From the NCBI GenBank assembly GCA_903845215.1, contig CAIMWI010000009.1, positions 1 to 51,912 of the forward strand: a stretch of DNA of 51,912 nt. The letters run 5' to 3'. This document shows positions 1-8,469 of this stretch, one piece after another (the first letter of the stretch is position 1; each line of letters begins with the position of its first letter). Below the pieces are notes generated by a model. That model did not search any database. It was not told the DNA's origin and worked only from the letters and a program-made list of their open reading frames with translations. A program made the position numbers and the translations under genes. Origin of the DNA: an uncultured Rhodobacterales bacterium (GTDB taxonomy: Bacteria; Pseudomonadota; Alphaproteobacteria; Rhodobacterales; Rhodobacteraceae).

Positions 1-97
1 CTTTGTTTGCTGACAAGAAAATATGTTGCACTTGAGTATTGCTTTTTGCGTAAGCGCCCTACAAACTTCGGCCAAATCTGAACCTGCGGGGGGAACT

Positions 98-1234
98 ATG
101 ACGAATTCTTGGCGATTCTCGACTTTGGGCGACCGTCACCGGGCTTTGGGCTCCAATCTGGAGGATTGGTCTGGCATGGGGACGGCTTGGTCTTATGCGG
201 GCGATCCAGAAGCCGAATACATGGCCATCCGCACCAAGGCGGGCTTGATGGATGTGTCGGGCCTGAAAAAGGTGCATATCACCGGCGCTGCGGCCAGCCA
301 TGTGATCGAGCGTGCCACCACACGCAACATGGAAAAGCTGATGCCGGGCAAGGCAGTTTATGCCTGCATGCTGAATGATGCGGGCAAGTTTGTGGACGAT
401 TGCGTGATCTACCGCTTTGGGCCGGACAGCTTCACCGTGGTGCATGGTTCGGGCCAAGGGCACGAGCAGTTGACGATGGCGGCCACGGGGCGCGATGTCT
501 CGGTGCGCTTTGATGACCAACTGCACGATCTGTCGCTGCAAGGGCCGCTGGCTGTGGACTATCTGGAAAAGCACATCCCCGGCGTGCGCCAGCTACCCTA
601 TTTCAGCCATATGGGCACCAGCCTGTTTGGCAAGCCCATCACTCTGTCACGCACCGGCTACACCGGCGAGCGCGGCTATGAAATTTTCTGCCGTGGCCAA
701 GATGCGGGCCTGATCTGGGACCGTATTCTGCAAGAGGGAGCCGCCATGGGGATCATCCCCTGCCGCTTTACCACGCTTGATCTGCTGCGCACCGAAAGCT
801 ATCTGTTGTTCTTCCCCTTCGACAATTCGGAAATGTATCCGTTTGAAAACGAAGGTCCCGGCGATACCCTGTGGGAACTGGGGCTGGATTTCACCGTATC
901 GCCCGGCAAAGTGGGCTTTAGGGGCGCAGAAGAGCATTACCGCCTGAAAGGCCGCGAGCGGTTCAAGATTTCGGGCCTGAAGCTTGAGGGTAAGAACGCA
1001 CCTGGCAACGGCGCGCCGGTCATGCAGGGCGGCAAGCAGGTGGGTGTTGTCACTCAAGCGATGTATTCGCCGCTGAACCACCACACCGTGGCCATTGCCC
1101 GCCTGCCGGTGGGTTGCGCCAACAATGGCACCGAACTGGTCGTGAATTGCGGCACGCATGGGGCGATTAAGGCCACCAGCCATTCGCTGCCCTTCTACGA
1201 CATCGACAAAAAGCGCCGGTCCGTTCAGGGCTAA
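98..1234 (+). CDS. dmmD: GcvT-like aminomethyltransferase of the dimethylamine operon (DmmD)
   Basis: A 378-residue protein of the GcvT/DmdA fold (tetrahydrofolate-dependent aminomethyltransferase). It has the family features of an N-terminal segment ending in 'AGLMDVSGL', the central 'LSRTGYTGERGYEIF' motif near residues 185-200, and a C-terminal barrel ending in 'SPLNHHTVAIARL'. The ATG at 98 is chosen because GGGGGGA lies just upstream; an in-frame start at 23 has no ribosome site. It is the first gene of a run with dmmA, dmmB and dmmC, the dmmDABC order reported for dimethylamine monooxygenase clusters. Inferred role: capture of the C1 unit released by N-demethylation as methylene-tetrahydrofolate in the cytoplasm. 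The symbol rests on gene order as much as on sequence; other GcvT-like enzymes such as DMSP demethylase share the fold. Confidence 0.8.
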   Translation: MTNSWRFSTLGDRHRALGSNLEDWSGMGTAWSYAGDPEAEYMAIRTKAGLMDVSGLKKVHITGAAASHVIERATTRNMEKLMPGKAVYACMLNDAGKFVDDCVIYRFGPDSFTVVHGSGQGHEQLTMAATGRDVSVRFDDQLHDLSLQGPLAVDYLEKHIPGVRQLPYFSHMGTSLFGKPITLSRTGYTGERGYEIFCRGQDAGLIWDRILQEGAAMGIIPCRFTTLDLLRTESYLLFFPFDNSEMYPFENEGPGDTLWELGLDFTVSPGKVGFRGAEEHYRLKGRERFKISGLKLEGKNAPGNGAPVMQGGKQVGVVTQAMYSPLNHHTVAIARLPVGCANNGTELVVNCGTHGAIKATSHSLPFYDIDKKRRSVQG

Positions 1235-1248
1235 GGCAAAGGCCCATC

Positions 1249-1289
1249 CCCCGCCGGTGCGCGTTGCGCGGACCGCGCCTCCGGCGGGG
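1249..1289. other. Hairpin between dmmD and dmmA
   Basis: CCCCGCCGG (1249-1257) and CCGGCGGGG (1281-1289) form a perfect 9-bp inverted repeat. The 23-nt interior can itself pair (GCGCG with CGCGC). There is no T-tract, so it is more likely an mRNA-stability or processing hairpin within the operon than a terminator. The right arm runs into the sequence GATATTTG, an arrangement often seen between Rhodobacteraceae genes. Confidence 0.5.
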
Positions 1290-1329
1290 ATATTTGGGCA
1301 CATATGAAAGACGTGAAGATAGGCAAGAT

Positions 1330-1947
1330 ATGAGCAAGACGATCTTCCCCCAATCGATCAAAAGCCGCCCCGTTTATGCCACGCTGGAACCGCGCCCCGG
1401 AAAGGCCCATGTCGTCATTGCTGACGGCGAGGGGGCCGATGCTTTGGGTGATCTGTTAGATAAGGCCCCCGACCGCGCGGGGATGTTGGCGGCGCTGCAT
1501 ATCCTTTACACGCCCGGCCCGAATGGCACCGACCTGTGGGCCAAGGTGCAGGGCTTTGGGGCAGCCCAAAGCTACCGCGCGCCGACCATTCCGGCCATGT
1601 TGCCGCGCTTAAGCAAGGTGGTGAGCGAAGCGCATATGGGCACCCAGTTTTATCTGACTGGAACCGAAGGCCTGATGGGTCAAGCCGAGCGCGAAATCAT
1701 GATGACCGGCCTTCCCTTTGACGCCGTCCAGAAAGAGCACCGCGGATCGACCCTGCGCCGCGTGCAATGCGTGCATTGCAAGGGCATCACCGAGAATGTG
1801 GCGATGGACCCCTTTGCGTGCAGCCATTGTGGCCTGAACCTGTTTGTGCGCGACCACTACTCACGCCGGATCGCGGCCTTTCAGGGCGTCAATATTGATG
1901 CGGAAGACCCGGGCATTGTGCCCGCAACGGTGGAGCGGTTCAAATGA
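1330..1947 (+). CDS. dmmA: Dimethylamine monooxygenase subunit DmmA
   Basis: A 205-residue protein matching the DmmA subunit type. The first 135 residues have no motif I recognise. The C-terminal third contains two CxxC pairs ('CVHC' and 'CSHC', about 15 residues apart), a zinc-ribbon or rubredoxin-like knuckle. It lies between the GcvT-like gene and the reductase gene and overlaps dmmB by 4 nt (ATGA), which implies translational coupling. The known role of the family is as a component of the dimethylamine monooxygenase that converts dimethylamine to methylamine and formaldehyde. How this subunit divides the work with DmmC is not evident from sequence. The ATG at 1330 follows an AGG-containing stretch; an upstream in-frame start at 1264 would run through the intergenic hairpin and is rejected. 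Confidence 0.82.
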   Translation: MSKTIFPQSIKSRPVYATLEPRPGKAHVVIADGEGADALGDLLDKAPDRAGMLAALHILYTPGPNGTDLWAKVQGFGAAQSYRAPTIPAMLPRLSKVVSEAHMGTQFYLTGTEGLMGQAEREIMMTGLPFDAVQKEHRGSTLRRVQCVHCKGITENVAMDPFACSHCGLNLFVRDHYSRRIAAFQGVNIDAEDPGIVPATVERFK

Positions 1948-2906
1948 GTGGCGGGGCAAAGCTTGCGGTCAAGGTGGCCGAAGTGGTCGTGGTCAACGAC
2001 CTGATCAAGCGCTTTCGCTTTGTCGCACGCGATGGGGCGGCGCTGCCGTCGTTTTCGGGCGGATCGCATGTTGTGGTGGAAATGGACGACCACGGCACCC
2101 GCCGCCTGAACCCCTATTCGCTGATGTCGGACCCAGCGGATACTTCGGGCTACGAAATCTCGGTCCGGCGCGATGATGTGGGGCGGGGTGGGTCGCTGTA
2201 CTTGCACCACCATGTGCAGGCGGGAATGGAGATGGTGCTAAGCCATCCGTTGAATTTCTTTGCGCTGGACACGCGGGCCAGAAAGCACCTGATGGTCGCC
2301 GGCGGCATCGGGATCACGCCGTTTTTGTCGCAGATCAAGCAGTTGGGCCGTTTTGGGGCCAAGTTTGAACTGCATTACGCCGCACGCAACCGTGCCTTGG
2401 GGGCCTATATGGGCGACCTGAAGGCCGCGCATGACGATAGGGTGCATCTGTATTACGACGACGATGGCATGGTGATTGACCTGAAGGGGCTGTTAAACCG
2501 CCAGCCCATCGGCACGCATCTGTATGTCTGCGGCCCCAAGGGGATGATCGCTTGGGTGCGCAAAACCGCCGAAGCCGCCGGATGGCCGCCCCATGCGGTG
2601 CATTTTGAAGAATTCTTGGCCCCCGGCACGGGGCTTGCCTTTACGGCGGAACTGGCTGCTTCAGGCAAGACCATCACTGTGGGCACGCATCAATCACTGC
2701 TGGAAGCCATCGAGGCGGCGGGAATCGATGCGCCCTATATGTGCAGGGGCGGGGCCTGTGGGCAGTGTGAAACCGCCGTTCTGCACTGCGACGGGGCGAT
2801 CTTGCACCGTGACCACTGGCTAAGCCAAGACGAACAGGCCGAGGGTGCCAAGATCATGCCCTGTGTTTCCCGGTTCGAGGGCAAGACCCTTGTGCTGGAC
2901 CGATAG
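1944..2906 (+). CDS. dmmB: Dimethylamine monooxygenase reductase subunit DmmB (PDR/VanB-type)
   Basis: A 320-residue phthalate-dioxygenase-reductase-like protein. Residues about 1-100 form the flavin-binding barrel ('RRLNPYSLMS'). Residues about 105-215 form the NAD(P)H domain ('VAGGIGITPFLSQ', 'YVCGPKGMI'). The C-terminal plant-type [2Fe-2S] ferredoxin domain has all four ligands: C267, C272, C275 and C307. It would pass electrons from NAD(P)H to the DmmC haem centre. It is coupled to dmmA by an ATGA overlap and followed 9 nt later by dmmC. The reductase family assignment is firm; the substrate system comes from context. Confidence 0.88.
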   Translation: MSGGAKLAVKVAEVVVVNDLIKRFRFVARDGAALPSFSGGSHVVVEMDDHGTRRLNPYSLMSDPADTSGYEISVRRDDVGRGGSLYLHHHVQAGMEMVLSHPLNFFALDTRARKHLMVAGGIGITPFLSQIKQLGRFGAKFELHYAARNRALGAYMGDLKAAHDDRVHLYYDDDGMVIDLKGLLNRQPIGTHLYVCGPKGMIAWVRKTAEAAGWPPHAVHFEEFLAPGTGLAFTAELAASGKTITVGTHQSLLEAIEAAGIDAPYMCRGGACGQCETAVLHCDGAILHRDHWLSQDEQAEGAKIMPCVSRFEGKTLVLDR

Positions 2907-2915
2907 GAGGACCAG

Positions 2916-3986
2916 ATGAGCCTGGATTTCAAACCCGACCTTGGCGATTTTTTCAAGGAAGAAACCTTCCGCGAGGATTTTACCTTTAAGAACTCGCCCG
3001 CATCTATTGCGCGCTTTCCTTTCCCCTTTGACCGCGACGAATACATGTATTCGGTCAATATGGAGCCCCATGTGCCTGGCCGCCCCGGATCGGTCTTTGA
3101 AAAGACCTTTGACGTGGACGAACATTATGTCAGCGAAATGATCGACCGCGCCAAGGTTTTGGCCGAAGATCCGCTGCGCTGCCAAAGCCTGCCGCATATG
3201 ACCTTGGCAGGTTGGGATTTGCTGGAACTGATCATGGACAGCAATGCCCGCGATTACCCGCAATGGTTTTCGCTGCATAAGAACGGCAACCAGTGGCACT
3301 GGATCAACCGACCCCTAGGGATCGACCAGAAATTCACCTTTCTGGACGAATCGACTCTGCCTTACGGACCGATGGAATATATCACCCGACAGACGCAGGG
3401 CGATTTTTCTTTGCAAGATGAACGCGATGCCAACCTGTGGATGGATGCCGGAATGATCACCACACAGGCCGACTGGTCGCTGGATTTCGATGTGGGGATG
3501 AATTTCATGGAATGGCACGCGCCGGTGCCCCTGGCCCATGAAAAGCAAATCTTTGACCGCGCGTTGAAATTCTTGCTCAAGCTGCAAAACGGATCGCCTG
3601 TGCGGCGGTTTAACTGGACCATGACGGTGAACCCCTTGCTGGATACCGCGCCCGAGACTTATCCCAAATGGGGTCCGACCAAGGCGACGCTGACGCAAGA
3701 GAATTTGGGCCACAAACAGCACCTGCGCGTTGAATTGCAAGCCTTGTTCCGCCTGCCGCGATCCAACGCCATCGCCTTTTCGATCCGTGCCTATCTGGGC
3801 AAATTTGAAGAGCTGGTGACCATGCCCAAATGGGGCCGCCGCCTGCACCGCGTGCTGCGCGATATTCACCCCGATATCGCGGCCTATAAAGGCTTTGCAC
3901 GCAATCAACCCGCAATGGTGGAATGGCTGGCCAAATACGACGATGGCAAACCGACCTCGCCGGGGTGGTGGCCAACGCCGGAATGA
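2916..3986 (+). CDS. dmmC: Dimethylamine monooxygenase subunit DmmC (haem-dependent oxidative N-demethylase, DUF3445)
   Basis: A 356-residue protein of the DUF3445 / haem-dependent oxidative N-demethylase family, including the characteristic start 'ARFPFPFDRDEYMYSVNMEPH' region around residues 31-50 and the late 'RLPRSNAIAFSIRAYL' segment. The family provides the haem catalytic centre that hydroxylates secondary methylamines, giving the primary amine and formaldehyde. A strong ribosome site (AGGAGG, 2907-2912) precedes the ATG. It is the last structural gene of dmmDABC, and a regulator gene starts 10 nt after its stop. The haem ligand cannot be assigned with confidence from sequence alone. 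Confidence 0.85.
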   Translation: MSLDFKPDLGDFFKEETFREDFTFKNSPASIARFPFPFDRDEYMYSVNMEPHVPGRPGSVFEKTFDVDEHYVSEMIDRAKVLAEDPLRCQSLPHMTLAGWDLLELIMDSNARDYPQWFSLHKNGNQWHWINRPLGIDQKFTFLDESTLPYGPMEYITRQTQGDFSLQDERDANLWMDAGMITTQADWSLDFDVGMNFMEWHAPVPLAHEKQIFDRALKFLLKLQNGSPVRRFNWTMTVNPLLDTAPETYPKWGPTKATLTQENLGHKQHLRVELQALFRLPRSNAIAFSIRAYLGKFEELVTMPKWGRRLHRVLRDIHPDIAAYKGFARNQPAMVEWLAKYDDGKPTSPGWWPTPE

Positions 3987-3996
3987 CGCCACACAG

Positions 3997-4995
3997 ATGA
4001 CCAAGCCTTTGAAACTTGGGTTCTTGATGTTCCCGGGCTTTCCGATGGCCTGCCTGACCTCGGCCATCGAGCCCTTGCGCGCGGCAAACGAGATCACGGG
4101 CACCGATGCCTTTGCCTGGGTGCTGTTGGGGGAAACAGCCGATCCTGTCAGGTCGTCTGCCGAGGTGCGCTTTACGCCCGATGATATGTTGGATCACGCG
4201 CAGGGATTGGATCAGGTCTATCTGCTTTCACCCCCCACAGGGGCGTTTAGTGACGCCAAACACACCCCCGCCGTGCTGCGCCGGTTGGACCGCGCCGGTG
4301 TGACAATGGGCGCGTTTTCGGGCGGGATCTTCCCGCTGGTGCGCGCAGGTTTGATGGAAGGCCACCGCTGTTCGGTGCATTGGTGCTACGAGACGGCCTT
4401 TAAGGCCGAGTTTGCCCATGTTGCTGCGGTAGAAACCGTGATCGTGCGCGACAGGCGGCGCATCACCGCCTCGGGCGCGGGCGCGGTGTTTGATCTTATG
4501 CTGCGCCTGATCGAGGAACGCTTGGGCCGCGAAACGATGACCGAAGTGGCCTGCTGGTTCCAGCACCCTTTTGTGCGCGATGAAGATGCCCGCCAAAAGG
4601 TGCCGGTTCAAGGTGCGGGCGGCACAGCCGATGCCTTGCCCACGCCCATCCGCGAGGCGATCCGCCTGTTTGATGCCCATATCGAAGACCCTTTGCGCAT
4701 TCCCGATGTGGCAGAGGCAGTCGATATGTCAGAGCGCAACTTTGAACGCCTGTTCAAACGCGAAACGGGGCAAAGCCCGTTGCGCTATTACCGCTTGGTG
4801 CGCTTGGCCAAGGCACGGCAAAGGGTGCTGTATTCAGACGATTCGTTGGCCGAGATTGCCGCTTCGGTGGGCTATCCGCGCTCTGGCCCGATGGCGCGGC
4901 ATTATGCTCAGGCCTTTGGCGTCAGCCCGCAGAATGAACGCAAGGCCTTGGCAGGGTTGCGTGGCCTCTCGGGGGCTTTGCCGCCCGAGAGGTGA
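3997..4995 (+). CDS. GlxA-family AraC-type transcriptional regulator
   Basis: A 332-residue two-domain regulator. Residues about 5-170 form a DJ-1/PfpI amidase-like sensing domain ('GFLMFPGFPMACLTSAIEPLRAAN'-type start). Residues about 220-325 form two AraC helix-turn-helix motifs ('MSERNFERLFKRETGQSP', 'AEIAASVGYPRSGPMARHY'). Regulators of this type (GbdR, CdhR) commonly sense methylated or quaternary amine metabolites. It begins 10 nt after dmmC, so it is probably cotranscribed and controls the dmm operon. The ATG at 3997 is used because an upstream in-frame start would overlap dmmC heavily. The stop codon lies inside the first hairpin of a repeated palindromic element. Confidence 0.85.
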   Translation: MTKPLKLGFLMFPGFPMACLTSAIEPLRAANEITGTDAFAWVLLGETADPVRSSAEVRFTPDDMLDHAQGLDQVYLLSPPTGAFSDAKHTPAVLRRLDRAGVTMGAFSGGIFPLVRAGLMEGHRCSVHWCYETAFKAEFAHVAAVETVIVRDRRRITASGAGAVFDLMLRLIEERLGRETMTEVACWFQHPFVRDEDARQKVPVQGAGGTADALPTPIREAIRLFDAHIEDPLRIPDVAEAVDMSERNFERLFKRETGQSPLRYYRLVRLAKARQRVLYSDDSLAEIAASVGYPRSGPMARHYAQAFGVSPQNERKALAGLRGLSGALPPER

Positions 4996-5045
4996 TTTTT
5001 CGCAGAAAAATCGTTCGGTTGCCCACGATTTTTCTGCGAAAAATC
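4994..5045. repeat. Inverted pair of GATTTTTC hairpins, locus A (convergent gene ends)
   Basis: GATTTTTCGCAGAAAAATC at 4994-5012 and its exact reverse complement at 5027-5045 form a 20-bp perfect inverted repeat with a 12-nt loop when the flanking G/C pair is counted. Each 19-mer is also a small hairpin by itself (8-bp stem, 3-nt loop). It overlaps the stop codons of both convergent genes, so it may act as a bidirectional terminator. The same element recurs at 27137, 33823 and 47768. Confidence 0.85.
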
Positions 5046-5877
5046 ATCCGATCGCCAACCGCCCAAGTCCAATAAAGATCAGGGCAATACCAATCCCTTG
5101 CGCGGGTTTTACTTTCTCGCCCAGCACAGCCCAAGCCAGCAAAATCGTCACAACCCCGAACAAAGACGACGCAACCGAAGCGTAACTCGCCTGCGCCAAT
5201 CCGCCTGCGACGATCACAGACGACAGCGCCAGCCCGTCCAGCCCCCCCATCGCCAGCAAGACGGGCCAGCGTTTCAGCGCGGCCCCGATGCCCCTGGGCC
5301 GCATGGCTAGAATGCCCAAGGCCAAAGCCGCTCCACCTGCCCGTGCTAAGCTGGCCGCTTGCATCGGATCAACGCGCCCGGCCGCCTCTTGCCCAAGGGC
5401 AAAGCTGGTGGCCATGCCCAGACAGGCGGCCAAGGCCAAGGGCAGTGCTGCAGGATGCGGGCGCTGACTGTCACTTTGCCCCGTGATCGCCACCACCGCC
5501 ACACCCGCCACAATCAACCCCGCCGCCAGCCATTCCACCCCGCTGACCGGATGGCCGCGCAGCAGTTCAAACCCCAAGGCGGGCAAGCTGTAGGCCCCGA
5601 TCACGGGGGCGACCAGTTTTGCAGGGGCGCGGGCGAAGGCGGCATACAGTGCCAAACTCGCCCCGAAATAGGCGCCGCCCGAGGCCAGCGCCAAGCCCAG
5701 CGTCGCCAGATCAGGCAGCGGTTTGGTCCAACCAAATGGCGCTGTCACCAGCGCTGCCACCGCCATCACCACGGCCAATTGCGGCAGCACCTGTGCGCCC
5801 GGCGCAATGCGGCGCACCAATAGGTCATGCGTGCCCCAGCCCAAGGCCGCGATCAATCCAAGTCCTAGGGCGAGCAT
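5044..5877 (-). CDS. DMT-superfamily (EamA) membrane transporter
   Basis: A 277-residue integral membrane protein with about ten hydrophobic segments arranged as two EamA repeats. The first starts 'LGLGLIAALGWGTHDLL' and the second ends 'VLGEKVKPAQGIGIALIFIGL', a typical DMT signature. The protein would act in the cytoplasmic membrane as a metabolite exporter or drug/metabolite transporter. A purine-rich site (AAGGAG) precedes the ATG. It converges on the dmm operon and diverges from the DUF1989-GcvT gene. The substrate cannot be read from sequence; location suggests an amine or amino acid. Confidence 0.8.
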   Translation of the reverse strand: MLALGLGLIAALGWGTHDLLVRRIAPGAQVLPQLAVVMAVAALVTAPFGWTKPLPDLATLGLALASGGAYFGASLALYAAFARAPAKLVAPVIGAYSLPALGFELLRGHPVSGVEWLAAGLIVAGVAVVAITGQSDSQRPHPAALPLALAACLGMATSFALGQEAAGRVDPMQAASLARAGGAALALGILAMRPRGIGAALKRWPVLLAMGGLDGLALSSVIVAGGLAQASYASVASSLFGVVTILLAWAVLGEKVKPAQGIGIALIFIGLGRLAIG

Positions 5878-5971
5878 CTCTCTCCTTCCTGCTTGTGCCG
5901 GGCGCAGCCCGTGTTATTCTTCACAATGAACAAGTTTTACGACGAATGAAATCGTCCCTGCGAGAGGCCCC

Positions 5972-8341
5972 ATGCTCGACAGTCCCTATCCCAAGGTCAT
6001 CCCCGGCCCGCCACGGCCCAGTCGCATCCTGACAACCCGCGATATGCAGCGCAAGTCGGGAATTGAACGCTATGAAGTGCCCGGTGGCGGCGCTTTGATG
6101 GTGGCGATTGATACGGGCGATCAGATCACGATCACCAACCTTGAAGGCGGCCAAATGGCCGAGCTTTTGGCGGCCGATGCTACGGGGCAGATTGACCCGA
6201 TGCTGCTGGGTGTTGCGGGCGATTGTACGGGCGAGGGATTGAAAGCCCTGATCACGGCTGGCGGGTCGGGCATGGGTCGCTTGCGGGCCGGTTTGGTCAA
6301 GCGCGGGATTGATTTGGGCCGCGCCAAAGCTCTGCGTCTGTTTGGCGCAGACACCCAAGCCAAGGAAGAGGCCAGCTTTCACGCACAGCGCGCGGGCCAT
6401 GTGATCCTTGCCGCACCGGGCGCGCCCATGTCGCCGCATGAGCAATCCACCCTGACGCCGCTGATCTTGACCATCCGCCGCGCCAATCCGGCATGGGCTA
6501 CGCTGCATGACCTGCCTGAACCCTTGGCCGACCCCACGCTGGATCTGCGCGTCTCTTCGGCGACAGCGCGGGCCTATCATGTCAAGGCGGGCGACTATAT
6601 CCAGATTATTGATGTCGATGGCCGCCAATGCACCGATTTTCAGTGCTTTTCGGCCCGCAAGCTGGACAAGGGCATCCAGCACGCTTTGGATGTGACAACC
6701 TCGCGCACGCTGATGGGCCACGCCTATTCGATGCCCGGCTTGCATGCCAAATACTACGATCAAGACTGGGAGCCCTTGGTCGAGGTGATTCAAGACACCG
6801 TGGGGCGCCATGACGCCTTTGCCATGGCCTGTGCCAGCAAATACTACGACGAAATCGGCTATCCCGGCCATGCGAATTGTTCAGATAATTTCAACGGCGC
6901 GCTGGCCGCGCACGGGATTGACGCGCGCCCGGGTTGGATGGCGGTAAACCTGTTCTTCAACACCGCCATTGACGCGCACGGCGTTCTGGTCAGCGACGAA
7001 CCGTGGAGCCGCCCGGGCGATTACGTCTTATTCCGCGCCCTGACCGATCTGGTCTGCGTGAACTCTGCCTGCCCCGACGACACCTCTCCGGCCAATGGCT
7101 GGTATCTTTCCGACATCCATGTGCGCACCTATTCGGGCGCTGAACCCTTTTCGCGCGCGGTCGCTTGGCGCGCCACACCCGAGGCAGAGCCCAAGATGAC
7201 CAAAGAAACCGCCTTTCACCCCGCCACCGCTGCGCGCACCCGCAACATGATCGACTACCGCGGCTATTGGCTGCCCAATGCCTATGCCGCCGCCGGCCCG
7301 ATTGAGGAATACTGGGCCTGCCGTCAGGCGGCGGTGGCCATTGACCTGTCGCCCTTGCGCAAATTTGAAATCACCGGCCCCGATGCCGAGGCCTTGATGC
7401 AATACACTCTGACCCGCGATGTCAAAAAGCTGGCGGTGGGGCAGGTGGTCTATTCGGCCATGTGCTATGAACACGGCGGGATGATTGATGACGGCACGTT
7501 GTTCCGTCTGGGGCGCGACAATTTCCGCTGGATCGGTGGCGATGATTTCGGCGGCATCTGGCTGCGCGAGCAGGCCGAAAAGCTGGGGCTTAAGGTCATG
7601 GTGCGATCGAGCACCGATCAGTTGCACAATCTGGCGGTGCAAGGCCCCAACAGCCGCGAGATTATGAAACGCATCATCTGGACAGCCCCCGCCCAAGCCA
7701 CAGTTGAGGAGTTGGGCTGGTTCCGCCACACGGTTGCCCGCCTGCACAGCTTTACCGGTGCACCGCTTGTGGTGTCGCGCACGGGCTATACGGGCGAATT
7801 GGGCTATGAAATCTTCTGCCACCCCAAAGATGCCGTGGCGGTTTACGATGCCGTGATGGAGGCCGGTGCCGATCTGGGCATTCGCCCGATGGGCCTGCTG
7901 GGGCTGGATATGGTGCGCATCGAAGCCGGTCTGATCTTTGCCGGTTACGACTTTTCCGACGAAACCGACCCGTTCGAAGCGGGCATTGGCTTTACCGTAC
8001 CCTTGAAATCCAAGCCCGACGATTTCATTGGCCGCGACGCGCTGATCCGCCGCAAAGACCACCCCGCGCGCAAATTTGTCGGGATCGAGGTCGATGCTGC
8101 GACCGATGTCGGCCACGGCGATTGCCTGCACATCGGGCGTGCGCAGATTGGCGTGATCTGCTCGGCCATGCGCTCGCCTTTGTTGGGCAAGCAGATTGCG
8201 CTGGCGCGGGTGGATGTGGCGCATTCCGAGGTGGGCACAGCGGTTGAAGTTGGCAAGCTGGATGGCCACCAAAAGCGTCTGCCTGCGGTGATCACGGCCC
8301 TTTCGGCCTATGACCCCAAGAAAACGCGCCCGCAAAGCTAA
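5972..8341 (+). CDS. DUF1989 - GcvT fusion protein (aminomethyltransferase-like)
   Basis: A 789-residue fusion. The N-terminal half looks like two related DUF1989 (urea-carboxylase-associated) units. The first is at about residues 25-175 ('VPGGGALMVAIDTGDQITI') and the second at about 190-400 ('VDGRQCTDFQCF', 'GHANCSDNF', 'CVNSACPDDTSPANGW'). The second keeps the cysteine-rich candidate metal-binding motifs and the first lacks them. Residues about 415-785 form a complete GcvT domain ('VSRTGYTGELGYEIF'), close in style to the GcvT protein at 98-1234. It precedes mgdABCD by 128 nt on the same strand, suggesting a role in moving or regenerating the folate C1 unit from N-methylglutamate oxidation. 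The reaction is unknown. Confidence 0.75.
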   Translation: MLDSPYPKVIPGPPRPSRILTTRDMQRKSGIERYEVPGGGALMVAIDTGDQITITNLEGGQMAELLAADATGQIDPMLLGVAGDCTGEGLKALITAGGSGMGRLRAGLVKRGIDLGRAKALRLFGADTQAKEEASFHAQRAGHVILAAPGAPMSPHEQSTLTPLILTIRRANPAWATLHDLPEPLADPTLDLRVSSATARAYHVKAGDYIQIIDVDGRQCTDFQCFSARKLDKGIQHALDVTTSRTLMGHAYSMPGLHAKYYDQDWEPLVEVIQDTVGRHDAFAMACASKYYDEIGYPGHANCSDNFNGALAAHGIDARPGWMAVNLFFNTAIDAHGVLVSDEPWSRPGDYVLFRALTDLVCVNSACPDDTSPANGWYLSDIHVRTYSGAEPFSRAVAWRATPEAEPKMTKETAFHPATAARTRNMIDYRGYWLPNAYAAAGPIEEYWACRQAAVAIDLSPLRKFEITGPDAEALMQYTLTRDVKKLAVGQVVYSAMCYEHGGMIDDGTLFRLGRDNFRWIGGDDFGGIWLREQAEKLGLKVMVRSSTDQLHNLAVQGPNSREIMKRIIWTAPAQATVEELGWFRHTVARLHSFTGAPLVVSRTGYTGELGYEIFCHPKDAVAVYDAVMEAGADLGIRPMGLLGLDMVRIEAGLIFAGYDFSDETDPFEAGIGFTVPLKSKPDDFIGRDALIRRKDHPARKFVGIEVDAATDVGHGDCLHIGRAQIGVICSAMRSPLLGKQIALARVDVAHSEVGTAVEVGKLDGHQKRLPAVITALSAYDPKKTRPQS

Positions 8342-8469
8342 AGTGCACTTGCGGCTCACGTCTGGGTGATGTGGGTCGGATGGCCGGAAATAAGACTCGA
8401 ATGGCGGAAATTGCGCTATGTGGCGGCGGCGCCCGCGCTAACTTCGACCCAAGCAAACGGAGATCAAGA

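Noticed and set aside
7028-8359. 443-codon open frame on the minus strand opposite the DUF1989-GcvT gene
   Set aside because: It is a codon-bias shadow of a well-supported plus-strand gene and shows no protein motif. The same holds for the long minus frames at 11361-12536 and 19328-20461.
8380-8430. Near-repeat ATGGCCGGAAAT / ATGGCGGAAAT upstream of mgdA
   Set aside because: Only two imperfect copies, no palindrome and no second occurrence near other operons, so not supported as an operator.
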